NCBI GenBank assembly: GCA_964602995.1
Contig: CAZRTM010000005.1
Coordinates: forward strand, 9,243 to 73,242
Reading direction: 5' to 3'
Origin: JAAYYY01 sp964602995
Lineage (GTDB): Bacteria > Chloroflexota > Anaerolineae > Promineifilales > Promineifilaceae
DNA: 64,000 bases
Shown here: one piece after another, positions 9,084 through 18,447 of the stretch
Layout: each line of letters starts with the position of its first letter
How positions within the stretch are numbered: the stretch's first letter is position 1
Made by a program: the position numbers and the translations under genes
Notes under the pieces: generated by a model
What the model was told of the DNA's origin: nothing
Seen by the model: the letters and a program-made list of their open reading frames with translations, nothing else
The model's database searches: none

Positions 9084-9120
9084 TGATGATGACGATGATT
9101 GGCGGAATCTGGAGAACGGA

Positions 9121-10074
9121 ATGCAAGCGCTATTGCTGCAAGATGGAAAAGTGACTTATCGGAGCGATTACGTGCGGCCACAACCAGCGAAGGGTGAGGC
9201 GCTTGTACGCGTATTACTGGCCGGAATCTGCTCTACGGACCTGGAGATTGTCAAGGGCTATGCCAGCTTTAGTGGTATCCCCGGGCACGAATTCGTGGGT
9301 GTCGTGGAAGAAGCGCCTGATAGCTCGTGGGTTGGGCAGCGCGTGACAGGGACCATTAATCTGGGCTGCGGCGAGTGCGAGATGTGTCTGGGCAGCGGTC
9401 CCGAGCATTGCCTGCAGCGGCGCGTGTTGGGGATTGCGCAGAAGGATGGCGTCTTTGCCGATTACGTCACTCTGCCCCTGGAAAACCTGGTACCTGTCCC
9501 TGAGAGTCTGAGCGACGAAGATGCTGTGTTTGTGGAGCCGCTGGCCGCTGCCGTGCGCATTCGCGAACAGGTGAAGGTGAAACCGACTGCTCGCGTCGCC
9601 GTTGTGGGGCCGGGCCGCCTGGGGTTGCTGGTAGCGCAGGTGTTAAACCTGGCCGGCACCGTCGTTACCGTACTGGGGCGCAGCGAAAGCTCGCTGCAGC
9701 TACCGCGGGAGCTGGGCTTGCAGAGCGGTCTGGTCGATGCCGCCGCTGATAGCAGCTTTGACATGGTCGTAGAGGCTACGGGCAATGACCAGGGGCTGGC
9801 TCACGCCTTGCGCCTCGTGCGCTCACTGGGGATGCTGATCATGAAAAGCACCTTCCACGGCGCGGCAACTGTGGACCTGACGAAGCTGGTGGTCGATGAG
9901 ATTACAGTGGTCGGTTCTCGTTGCGGCCCGTTCGAGCCGGCGCTGCGCTTGCTGGCGCAGCAAGCGGTCGCCGTGCGCCCGCTGATTGACGGCAGATACC
10001 CGCTGCGCGAGGCGGAGAAGGCGATGGAACACGCCGCACGTCCCGGTGTGCGTAAGATTCTGCTGCATCCCTGA
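9121..10074 (+). CDS. zinc-dependent medium-chain alcohol dehydrogenase
   Basis: 317 residues from ATG 9121 (GGAG about 9 bases upstream); the longer in-frame extension overlaps the preceding gene and is not credible. MDR-family features in order: catalytic zinc ligands in GICSTDLE and GHEFVGVVEE, the structural zinc loop GCGECEMCLGSGPEHC with four Cys, VEPLAAAVR, and the NAD(P) fold starting VAVVGPGRLGLLVAQVL. It oxidises an alcohol or polyol with NAD(P)+; the substrate is unknown. Length is slightly below the usual 340-350, and the C-terminal half is compact. Confidence 0.88.
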   Translation: MQALLLQDGKVTYRSDYVRPQPAKGEALVRVLLAGICSTDLEIVKGYASFSGIPGHEFVGVVEEAPDSSWVGQRVTGTINLGCGECEMCLGSGPEHCLQRRVLGIAQKDGVFADYVTLPLENLVPVPESLSDEDAVFVEPLAAAVRIREQVKVKPTARVAVVGPGRLGLLVAQVLNLAGTVVTVLGRSESSLQLPRELGLQSGLVDAAADSSFDMVVEATGNDQGLAHALRLVRSLGMLIMKSTFHGAATVDLTKLVVDEITVVGSRCGPFEPALRLLAQQAVAVRPLIDGRYPLREAEKAMEHAARPGVRKILLHP

Positions 10075-10089
10075 TTGGAAATTCCCCTT

Positions 10090-10108
10090 TGTGACATGAA
10101 GTGTCACA
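10090..10108. promoter_or_regulatory. perfect palindrome upstream of the Cas4-like pair
   Basis: TGTGACA-N5-TGTCACA, a perfect 7-bp inverted repeat, lies 66 bases before the first Cas4-like gene and 16 bases after the dehydrogenase stop. There is no U-tract, so it looks more like an operator than a terminator. The 9-base distance between TGTGA and TCACA does not fit a CRP site (6 bases). The bound protein is unknown. Confidence 0.45.
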
Positions 10109-10173
10109 CGCATCGTGATTAGAGCGTAAATTCTCTATTGCATTTGGCTCCTGTTTCGGCTAAATTAGAACAT

Positions 10174-10416
10174 ATGAGCGACCGAATAATCCGTGCAAGT
10201 GAAATAGCCGAATATGTTTACTGCCAGCGAGCCTGGTGGATGAGCCGGGTTGCAGGTCTCGCCCCTGAAAACATTGAGCAGCTAGAGATGGGCGCCGCGC
10301 ATCACCGAGAACACGGAAATCTGGTGTTGCAGGCGCGACTAGCGCGAGGTCTGGCCTACGTGCTGGTCTTTATTGCCGTCAGTGTTTTTGTCTTTGTTCT
10401 GGTGCGCGGTATATAG
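10174..10416 (+). CDS. Cas4/RecB-like nuclease, N-terminal half with C-terminal TM helix
   Basis: 80 residues from ATG 10174. The first half matches the N-terminus of Cas4 (DUF83) nucleases: IRASEIAEYVYCQRAWW with the first FeS-cluster Cys at residue 17, then LEMGAAHHREHGN, the ExG..HH motif that carries the motif I metal-binding His. A hydrophobic helix of about 18 residues (VLVFIAVSVFVFVLV) ends the protein. The catalytic Asp, ExK and the other cysteines are absent here but present in the next gene (10447-10989), which is in the same frame after two in-frame stops (TAG 10414, TGA 10432). The two probably assemble as one enzyme on the inner face of the membrane. A recent split gene that is now inactive is possible but less likely, since the second gene has its own ribosome site. 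Confidence 0.7.
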   Translation: MSDRIIRASEIAEYVYCQRAWWMSRVAGLAPENIEQLEMGAAHHREHGNLVLQARLARGLAYVLVFIAVSVFVFVLVRGI

Positions 10417-10446
10417 GCGCGCCAATTAGCGTGACGGAAGGCAGGA

Positions 10447-10989
10447 ATGAGTGTGAGTCCGCTGGAACTGGGGTGGATGTCGCTCGGTTTATCGCTGGTA
10501 TTTCTGGCGCTGGCGCTGGCCATCAAGGCGCGTCAATGGTGGGAGGCCACCGGGTTGCCGGCCGGGAATGTTATCTATACCGATATGGGCACATGGTATC
10601 CGCAACGCGACGTGCTCTATGCACCGGAGCTGCAGCTGGCGGGCCGTCCTGATTATCTGGTCGAGCAGCCCAACGGTATGATTGTCCCTGTTGAGGTCAA
10701 GTCTGGAGCAGCGCCGGAGGATCCGTATTTCGGACACATCATGCAGTTGGCGGCCTATTGCCTGCTGGTAGAATCCAATTACGGCATCCGGCCTGACCAC
10801 GGCATTATCCAGTACCAGGATCGCGCTTTCTCGGTGAACTTCACGGAACAGATGAATGCGGATGTTCTTGACCTGCTGACCTGTATGCGGGAAGACCAGT
10901 GGGCCGACGACGTGCGGCGTGACCATCATAACTGGCGACGCTGCGCCGGGTGCGGACACCGCAACCATTGCGAGCAGCGCCTGGCTTAG
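10447..10989 (+). CDS. Cas4/RecB-like nuclease, catalytic half with N-terminal TM helix
   Basis: 180 residues, ATG 10447 preceded by GGAAGG at a 5-base spacing. Residues about 11-27 form a TM helix (MSLGLSLVFLALALAI). The rest is a PD-(D/E)XK nuclease core: motif II Asp69 in GRPDYL, motif III Glu83-x-Lys85 in VEVKSG, and the Cas4-type H..QLAAY motif (His97, Gln100, Tyr104). The C-terminus has three cysteines at 166, 169 and 175 (CAGCGHRNHC), the usual last three ligands of the RecB-type 4Fe-4S cluster. The fourth ligand and motif I His are in the preceding 80-residue protein, so both chains seem needed for activity. Family members cut or unwind DNA ends with 5'-exonuclease activity. No cas1, cas2 or repeat array is seen. 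Confidence 0.8.
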   Translation: MSVSPLELGWMSLGLSLVFLALALAIKARQWWEATGLPAGNVIYTDMGTWYPQRDVLYAPELQLAGRPDYLVEQPNGMIVPVEVKSGAAPEDPYFGHIMQLAAYCLLVESNYGIRPDHGIIQYQDRAFSVNFTEQMNADVLDLLTCMREDQWADDVRRDHHNWRRCAGCGHRNHCEQRLA

Positions 10990-10992
10990 GTT

Positions 10993-11092
10993 NNNNNNNN
11001 NNNNNNNNNNNNNNNNNNNNNNNNNNNNNNNNNNNNNNNNNNNNNNNNNNNNNNNNNNNNNNNNNNNNNNNNNNNNNNNNNNNNNNNNNNNN
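10993..11092. other. assembly gap (100 N)
   Basis: Exactly 100 N, starting two bases after the stop region of the Cas4-like gene. It may hide a further gene; what follows looks like a short coding end and a terminator. Confidence 0.99.
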
Positions 11093-11130
11093 GGTCCGTG
11101 CACGACGACGGCAACGTTCAAAATCGATAG
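11093..11130 (+). CDS. possible 3' end of a gene lost in the gap
   Basis: Directly after the gap one frame reads SVHDDGNVQNR and stops at TAG 11128-11130, seven bases before a strong terminator. This fits the end of a gene whose body lies in the gap, but eleven codons cannot prove it. Confidence 0.25.
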
Positions 11131-11136
11131 TTCGAT

Positions 11137-11165
11137 ACGCCCCACGCTTGGGTGGGGCGTTTTTG
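11137..11165 (+). terminator. rho-independent terminator before hisS
   Basis: Perfect 9-bp stem (11137-11145 with 11152-11160), 6-base loop, then TTTTTG. It ends whatever is transcribed from the gap region, so hisS needs its own promoter. A TATAAT at 11211-11216 is a candidate -10 box with a poor -35. Confidence 0.88.
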
Positions 11166-11287
11166 CGTTGCCTGGCGTCAGGCGTCTTCTGTTTTTCCGG
11201 GAAGTTGCCGTTATAATAGATCGGATTTTGGCGTAGGCCAGATCGAAAAGAGTAGCGGTGAGAATAGCAATTTAGTGGAGGGTATTT

Positions 11288-12589
11288 TTGACCTCAATAC
11301 AACGTGTTACAGGAATGCAGGATGTTCTGCCGCGCGAGCGTGACTATTGGGACATGGTGATCGGCAAAGCACGTGACCTGGCGCGGCGTTATGGCTTTGA
11401 ACGGTATGACGTGCCGGTTATCGAGTATACTGACCTGTTCGCACGCGGCGTGGGGACGGCATCTGACTTCTTCGTGCAGAAAGAGATGTACACGATTGAA
11501 GAAGAGGACGAGACCAGCATCACCCTGCGGCCGGAGTTTACGGCCGGTATCGTCCGCGCCTATATTGAGAACGGGTTGATGAACGAAACGCAGCCGGTGA
11601 AGGCCTATACCATTGGCCCCATTTTCCGGCGCGAACGGCCACAGGCCGGGCGCTTCCGGCAGCACACCCAGTTCAACTGTGAAATCCTGGGCGAGATTGA
11701 TCCGGCTGCCGACGTGGAAGTTATGATGCTGGCTATGACCCTTTATCGCGAGCTGGGCTTCCGTGGCCTCAATTTCCAGGTCAACAGCACTGGCTGCCCG
11801 CGCTGTAAGCCGGCCTATATTGAAAAGCTGGTGGCCTATCTGGCGCAACACGAAGAGAAGCTGGCGGAGGTGGACCGCGAGCGCATGCGGCGCAATCCAT
11901 TACGAGTTCTGGACAGCAAAGAGCCGGGCATGCAGGCGTTGTTGGAAGATGCGCCGCACATTGCCGACCATCTGTGCGATGATTGCGAGGAACATTTTGC
12001 CCAGCTACGCAAGCTGTTGGATGCGCTTGGTGTGCGCTACGCCATTAACTTCCGCTTGGTGCGTGGCATCGACTACTACGTCAAGACTGTCTTCGAAGTG
12101 TGGGCCGAAGGAATTGGGGCGCAGGCAGCGCTGATGGGCGGCGGCCGCTACGACGGTCTGGCGGAGGCCATTGGCGGCCCGCCAACTCCCAGCGTCGGCT
12201 TTGGCAGTGGCATTGAGCGCATTATTCTGGCGCTGAAGGAGCAGGGGATTGAGGCTCCAACCCCACGGCGACCTGACGTGATGGTCACGCACTTCGGCGG
12301 CGAGACAAAGGTGGAAGCGGTGAAACTGGCCAACGAGCTGCGCGAGTCGGGTATCGTTACCTGGCTGGCCTTCGCGCGCGAGCGACGCAGCCTGAAAAGC
12401 CAGATGCGCGAGGCCAATCATCGCGACGTCTGCTATGCCGTGATCCTGGGTGAAGATGAAATTGCCAGGCAGCAGGTGGCCGTGCGCTCCATGGAAAGCG
12501 GCGAACAGACGATAGTGCCGCGGGCGCAGCTCAGCGGTTGGTTACACGCTCGCCAGGAAAGCCCGGGAGCCAGTACGGCTCAGGAATGA
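11288..12589 (+). CDS. hisS: histidine--tRNA ligase
   Basis: 433 residues. TTG 11288 is chosen because GGAGGG lies 6 bases upstream and it gives the canonical HisRS N-terminus (QRVTGMQDVLPRERDYW). Class II synthetase motif 2 is YTIGPIFRRERPQAGRFRQHTQFNCEILGE. The histidine-specific loops are LVRGIDYYVKTVFEVW and MGGGRYDGL, and motif 3 is GFGSGIERIILAL. A C-terminal anticodon-binding domain begins around RRPDVMVTHFGGE. It charges tRNA-His in the cytoplasm. No T-box leader is visible. nadK follows closely and is probably in the same transcript. Confidence 0.97.
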   Translation: MTSIQRVTGMQDVLPRERDYWDMVIGKARDLARRYGFERYDVPVIEYTDLFARGVGTASDFFVQKEMYTIEEEDETSITLRPEFTAGIVRAYIENGLMNETQPVKAYTIGPIFRRERPQAGRFRQHTQFNCEILGEIDPAADVEVMMLAMTLYRELGFRGLNFQVNSTGCPRCKPAYIEKLVAYLAQHEEKLAEVDRERMRRNPLRVLDSKEPGMQALLEDAPHIADHLCDDCEEHFAQLRKLLDALGVRYAINFRLVRGIDYYVKTVFEVWAEGIGAQAALMGGGRYDGLAEAIGGPPTPSVGFGSGIERIILALKEQGIEAPTPRRPDVMVTHFGGETKVEAVKLANELRESGIVTWLAFARERRSLKSQMREANHRDVCYAVILGEDEIARQQVAVRSMESGEQTIVPRAQLSGWLHARQESPGASTAQE

Positions 12590-12618
12590 GACAGCAACCT
12601 GTGCCGAGGACTCGTCCA

Positions 12619-13479
12619 ATGATGGATACGATTGGCGTTCTGTATCATCCGCATAAAGAAGAGGCTCGCGCTCTATCCGGCGATGTTGCCCGGTGGTTGG
12701 AAGCGCGTGGTGTTGCGACCTGGGTGGCGCGTGGGGCGGACGGGGAGCCTGCAGAGCATGAGGCCGAGGAGCGGATGTCCGGGGCGTCGCTGCTGGTGGT
12801 GCTCGGTGGTGACGGCTCGACATTGCGGGCTGCGCGCCTGGCTGCACCGGCCAACGTACCGATCTTCGGCATCAATCTGGGGCGCGTTGGTTTTCTCAGC
12901 GAAGCAGAACCGGGCAATTGGCAAGAAAAACTATCAAAAGTGTTAGAAGGCGACTATTGGCTAGAGCGTCGCCTGATGTTGCGCGCTATACTCGAGAGAA
13001 ATGATGAGGTTGTCAGGCGCTTTACGGCGTTAAACGACATTGTCGTCGGCCGAGGCTCTCAGGCGCGCGCTCTGCACCTCCATCTGTACGTTGACGATAG
13101 TCTGGTGACCACTTATACGGCAGATGCTCTGATTACAGCGACCCCAACCGGGTCCACAGCGTACGCGATGGCTGCAGGCGGACCGCTCTTGCCGCCACAA
13201 CTTGACAATTTCGTCGTGGTGCCGGTGGCGCCCCATCTGAGCCTGGAGTGCGCCGTGGTGCTGCATGAAGAAGCTGTGGTTACCATTCAGGTTGAGATGC
13301 AGCATGAAGCGACGGTGGCCGCCGATGGACAGGATACGGTGCCACTGGAGAGCGGTGACCGGGTGACGGTCTGCAAACATGAGGTCAGGACCTTGTTTGC
13401 CAGAGTTGGAAGCCCGACATACTTCTATAACCGGTTAATGGAGCGCCTTGGATTCTGGCATCCGCATGGGAGTGAATAG
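12619..13479 (+). CDS. nadK: NAD kinase
   Basis: About 286 residues from ATG 12619 (a second ATG follows at once at 12622), with GAGGA 8 bases upstream; longer in-frame starts overlap hisS. Signature blocks are VVLGGDGSTLRAARL (the GGDG phosphate-binding loop with catalytic Asp), GINLGRVGFLSE, and TADALITATPTGSTAYAMAAGGPLL. It phosphorylates NAD to NADP, using ATP or polyphosphate. It sits between hisS and a TPR/zinc-finger protein with very short spacing, so one operon hisS-nadK-13493-recN is likely. Confidence 0.95.
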   Translation: MMDTIGVLYHPHKEEARALSGDVARWLEARGVATWVARGADGEPAEHEAEERMSGASLLVVLGGDGSTLRAARLAAPANVPIFGINLGRVGFLSEAEPGNWQEKLSKVLEGDYWLERRLMLRAILERNDEVVRRFTALNDIVVGRGSQARALHLHLYVDDSLVTTYTADALITATPTGSTAYAMAAGGPLLPPQLDNFVVVPVAPHLSLECAVVLHEEAVVTIQVEMQHEATVAADGQDTVPLESGDRVTVCKHEVRTLFARVGSPTYFYNRLMERLGFWHPHGSE

Positions 13480-13492
13480 AGGAAGAGGAGTT

Positions 13493-14506
13493 ATGCAAGG
13501 GACGAGTCCGCGAATTCGTTCGCTATTACGCCAGGCAAAGAGGACGACTGAAGCGGGTAAGCGAGCCGCGGCCCACCAGTTATACACCGATATTTTGAGC
13601 GAAGCGCCTGAAACAGTCGAAGCCTGGCTGGGGCTGGCCCGTGTTGCGCCCGACGAAGAAGCGCGAGAAGCCGCCTACCGCCAGGTGCTGGAGCTGGATC
13701 CGGACAATGCCACAGCGCTGGCGCAGTTGGAACAGGTGGACGGGGCAGCAACCAGGACGAAGAGAGCAGCAACCGAGGCTGAAGCTGAGCTTGCGGGATC
13801 GACACAGGATCTGCTGCAGGAAACCGGCCGCTGGCTGGAAGAAGCCACGCGCAGATTGACCTCCGATGGGGACGTACTTGAGCGGGCGCGGAAGCCGGCG
13901 CCTGTTCGCGAAGAGGCGCGCAAACAACCGCAACCGTCGTCTGGGCCGCAACCTCTACCTGCGCCGGTGCTTCCCCCAGTGCCTGAACCGCAAGAGAGCG
14001 ATGAGGTGCTCTATTGTTACCGCCATCCTAACCGGGAGACAGGGCTGCGCTGCTATAGCTGCAACCGGCCCATCTGCATCTCTTGCGCCCAACACACGCC
14101 GGTTGGTTACCGCTGCCCGCAATGTATCCGGCAGGCGCAGGATGTGTTCTTTAGCGCGAACGCTCTCGACTACGTCCTGGCGGGCATAGTGGCCCTGATT
14201 TTGGGTCTGATCGCCGGCTATATTGCGCCGCGGTTGGGCTTCTTCGTTATCTTCATCGGACCGGCCGCCGGCACCCTGATTGGGCGGCTGGCCTTTCGGG
14301 CTGCGCGCCGCCGTCACGGGCGTTATCTGGCGCATACTGTGGGCGCTATGGTGGCTCTGGGCGGTTTCATACCGGCCGGGTTGCCAATTCTTCTGACTGT
14401 ATTGTTAGCGCCGGCCTCTATTGCGTCGTTTGGACTGATGGCGCTGTTGTGGCCCGCGATCTACGTCTTTATGGCGACGGGAGCTGCCTATTATCAGGTG
14501 AGATAG
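13493..14506 (+). CDS. TPR / B-box-type zinc-finger multi-pass membrane protein
   Basis: 337 residues from ATG 13493 with AGGAAGAGGAG upstream. In order: an N-terminal basic helix, about two TPR-like helical pairs (AHQLYTDILSEAPETVEAWLGLARV, YRQVLELDPDNATALAQLEQV), a charged Pro-rich linker, then a zinc-binding motif CYRHPNRETGLRCYSCNRPIC-ISCAQHTPVGYRCPQC of B-box/rhomboid-associated type. Four predicted TM helices close the protein. Proteins with a B-box-like finger before TM helices are common in Chloroflexota and Actinobacteria; some precede rhomboid proteases, but no rhomboid GxSG motif is seen here. Function unknown. The start lies 13 bases after the nadK stop. Confidence 0.75.
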   Translation: MQGTSPRIRSLLRQAKRTTEAGKRAAAHQLYTDILSEAPETVEAWLGLARVAPDEEAREAAYRQVLELDPDNATALAQLEQVDGAATRTKRAATEAEAELAGSTQDLLQETGRWLEEATRRLTSDGDVLERARKPAPVREEARKQPQPSSGPQPLPAPVLPPVPEPQESDEVLYCYRHPNRETGLRCYSCNRPICISCAQHTPVGYRCPQCIRQAQDVFFSANALDYVLAGIVALILGLIAGYIAPRLGFFVIFIGPAAGTLIGRLAFRAARRRHGRYLAHTVGAMVALGGFIPAGLPILLTVLLAPASIASFGLMALLWPAIYVFMATGAAYYQVR

Positions 14507-14525
14507 GGGGCCATGTAGAGCCGTT

Positions 14526-16277
14526 ATGATTTCTGAACTATATATCAAAGATTTCGCCATTATTGATGAGTTGAGGATTCAGCTGGCGCCCGGGTTTACG
14601 GTGCTGACCGGGGAGACCGGCGCCGGTAAATCGATCATCCTCGACGCTGTCATGTTGCTCCTGGGCGGTCGCGCGGACACGGCGCTGGTACGTGCAGGTT
14701 GCGAGACAGCCTATGTGGAAGGGATCTTCCACCTGCCGTCCACCTTGCGTGAGGATGTCGCCTCTCTGCTGGCACAGGAAGGGGTGGAAGACAGTGACCC
14801 GGATACATTGTTGCTGGCGCGCGAGATTCGCGTCAACGGGCGCAATATCTGCCGCGTCAACGGCCGGGCCGTAACCCTCAACTTCATGAGTGAAATCAGT
14901 GAGCAGTTGGTGGACATTCACGGGCAAGGTGAACACCTTTCGTTGCTGAAGCCACGCTCCCACCTGCCACTGTTGGACGCTTATGGCGGTCTGGTCGAAG
15001 AACGCCGGGCGCTGGCCCGTGAAGTGACTGCGTTGCGCAAGGTTGAGAGCGAGCTGAGGGATTTGCGGCGCAATGCGCGGAACATTGCGCAGCGCATCGA
15101 TATGCTGGAGTTTCAGGTCGGCGAGATCAACGCGGCGCGGCTGGAACCCGGCGAGGAAGAAGAGCTGCGCGCCGAACGCACCCGGCTGGGTAATGTGGAG
15201 CAGTTGATGGAGAGCGTCAATGAGGCGCTGCACCTGCTGTTGGGTGAGGATGATGAGATACCGGCGGCCGTAGACCTGATGAGCCAGGCCGAGAAGGCGC
15301 TGGGTAATCTGGTGCGTCTGGATGAAACCAGGGAACCCTGGCTGGAACGGTTGCAGGGTCTGGTCTCAGAATTTGACGAGCTGGTGGCCGACCTGCGCGA
15401 TTACCAGGAGGAGCTGGAGTTCAATCCCAGCCGCCTGGGCTACGTGGAAGAGCGATTGGACCTGATAAACGCCCTGAAGCGCAAGTATGGCGACACGGTC
15501 GAAGAGATATTGGAGTTTGGCAAGCGTGCGCAGCAGGAGCTGGAGGATATCGGCCAGAATGAGGAGCGCAGCGAAGCGCTGGAGATGGAGGTCGAGCGTT
15601 ACCTGCGGCGTATTGGACAGATGGCCCAGGCGCTCTCTGAGAAGCGGCAGGCGGCGGCCGAGCGGCTGGCCGCAGCCGTAGAAAAGGAGCTGGCGGACCT
15701 GAATATGGCCGGGGCGCGCTTTAACGTGGAGTTTGAGACGGTGGAGGATGAAGAGGCAGGGGCGTTTGTGGGAGGGCGGCGGCTGGCCTTTGACCACAGT
15801 GGCTATGACCGGGTGGAGTTCCTGATATCCACCAATCCCGGTGAACCGCTGAAGCCGATGGCCCGCGTGGCCAGTGGTGGTGAAACGGCGCGCTTGATGC
15901 TGGCGCTGAAGACGGCGCTGGCGCAGGTTGATGAGACGCCAACGTTGATTTTCGACGAAATCGACCAGGGCATTGGCGGGCGCGTGGGTGACGTCGTGGG
16001 TCGCAAGCTGTGGGGATTGGCGGCACAGGGCCAGCACCAGGTGGTTGTCGTGACCCATTTGCCACAACTGGCGGGCTATGGTGACAGCCACTACCACGTG
16101 AGCAAAGGGATTAACAATGGGCGCACGGTGACGGCTGTCAGGCGGCTGGACAATGGCGGGCGTATTGAGGAGCTGGCGGCCATGCTGGGTACCCATGACC
16201 ACTCTGCCAGGCAGGGCGCGGAGTCGATTCTGAACCAGGCGGCGACGGTCAAGAACCGGCGCGCTGAAGCAGTCTGA
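14526..16277 (+). CDS. recN: DNA repair protein RecN
   Basis: 583 residues, SMC-like ATPase of double-strand break repair. The N-terminus ISELYIKDFAIIDELRIQLAPGFTVLTGETGAGKSIILDAV carries Walker A. VDIHGQGEHLSLLKP is the RecN signature. The middle (about 160-380) is a long coiled coil. The C-terminal head has the ABC signature VASGGETARLMLALK and Walker B in PTLIFDEIDQGIGG, then VVVVTHLPQLAGYGD. It bridges broken DNA ends for RecA. It lies in the hisS-nadK cluster, with start ATG 14526 20 bases after the upstream stop. A terminator follows. Confidence 0.97.
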   Translation: MISELYIKDFAIIDELRIQLAPGFTVLTGETGAGKSIILDAVMLLLGGRADTALVRAGCETAYVEGIFHLPSTLREDVASLLAQEGVEDSDPDTLLLAREIRVNGRNICRVNGRAVTLNFMSEISEQLVDIHGQGEHLSLLKPRSHLPLLDAYGGLVEERRALAREVTALRKVESELRDLRRNARNIAQRIDMLEFQVGEINAARLEPGEEEELRAERTRLGNVEQLMESVNEALHLLLGEDDEIPAAVDLMSQAEKALGNLVRLDETREPWLERLQGLVSEFDELVADLRDYQEELEFNPSRLGYVEERLDLINALKRKYGDTVEEILEFGKRAQQELEDIGQNEERSEALEMEVERYLRRIGQMAQALSEKRQAAAERLAAAVEKELADLNMAGARFNVEFETVEDEEAGAFVGGRRLAFDHSGYDRVEFLISTNPGEPLKPMARVASGGETARLMLALKTALAQVDETPTLIFDEIDQGIGGRVGDVVGRKLWGLAAQGQHQVVVVTHLPQLAGYGDSHYHVSKGINNGRTVTAVRRLDNGGRIEELAAMLGTHDHSARQGAESILNQAATVKNRRAEAV

Positions 16278-16373
16278 TTCTCGCGGCTCAGTAGTTGCCT
16301 GGAAATGCCAATAAAAAGTTAATATTTTCCTCTTTTCTAATAGCCAATCCTCTGGTAATATGATGAGTCGATT

Positions 16374-16403
16374 GACCCCGGTCAACCCAGCCGGGGTCTT
16401 TTT
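16374..16403 (+). terminator. rho-independent terminator between recN and typA
   Basis: Stem GACCCCGG (16374-16381) with CCGGGGTC (16391-16398), 9-base loop, then TTTTTG. It is only 46 bases before the typA start, so it could also act as a leader attenuator of typA. Confidence 0.85.
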
Positions 16404-16448
16404 GTCTGAACAGAACAGAGAAATTTGAAGAGAGTGGGAGCCGGGCAA

Positions 16449-18356
<1,908 letters not shown>

Positions 18357-18363
18357 GCGGTGG

Positions 18364-18403
18364 TCAGTGTTCAGTAATCCGTATTCAGTATTCGGTATTC
18401 AGT
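18364..18403. repeat. short imperfect direct repeats (ATTCAGT-type)
   Basis: Between typA and the terminator there is a run of imperfect 7-8 base repeats based on GTATTCAGT / GTATTCGGT / GTGTTCAGT. No coding potential. Such strings look like a small dispersed intergenic repeat. Confidence 0.6.
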
Positions 18404-18413
18404 TGATGGTAAT

Positions 18414-18445
18414 CAGGGCTGCTTTATTGCAGCCCTGTTTTTTTT
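18414..18445. terminator. bidirectional terminator between typA and the S41 peptidase gene
   Basis: Perfect 9-bp stem CAGGGCTGC (18414-18422) / GCAGCCCTG (18429-18437), 6-base loop, and eight T on the plus strand. It ends typA transcripts; for the convergent S41 peptidase gene, whose stop is two bases away, the U-tract on the minus side is absent. Confidence 0.9.
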
Positions 18446-18447
18446 GA

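Noticed and set aside
10090..10108. CRP-type binding site
   Set aside because: TGTGA and TCACA are 9 bases apart rather than 6.
10414..10434. simple sequencing frameshift between the two Cas4-like genes
   Set aside because: Both genes are in the same frame with two separate in-frame stops (TAG and TGA), so a single-base error cannot join them.
10174..10989. CRISPR-Cas locus around the Cas4-like genes
   Set aside because: No cas1, cas2, effector or repeat-spacer array is seen anywhere in the window.
11166..11287. T-box leader of hisS
   Set aside because: No AGGGTGG-type T-box bulge or specifier stem is visible; only a TATAAT and the ribosome site.
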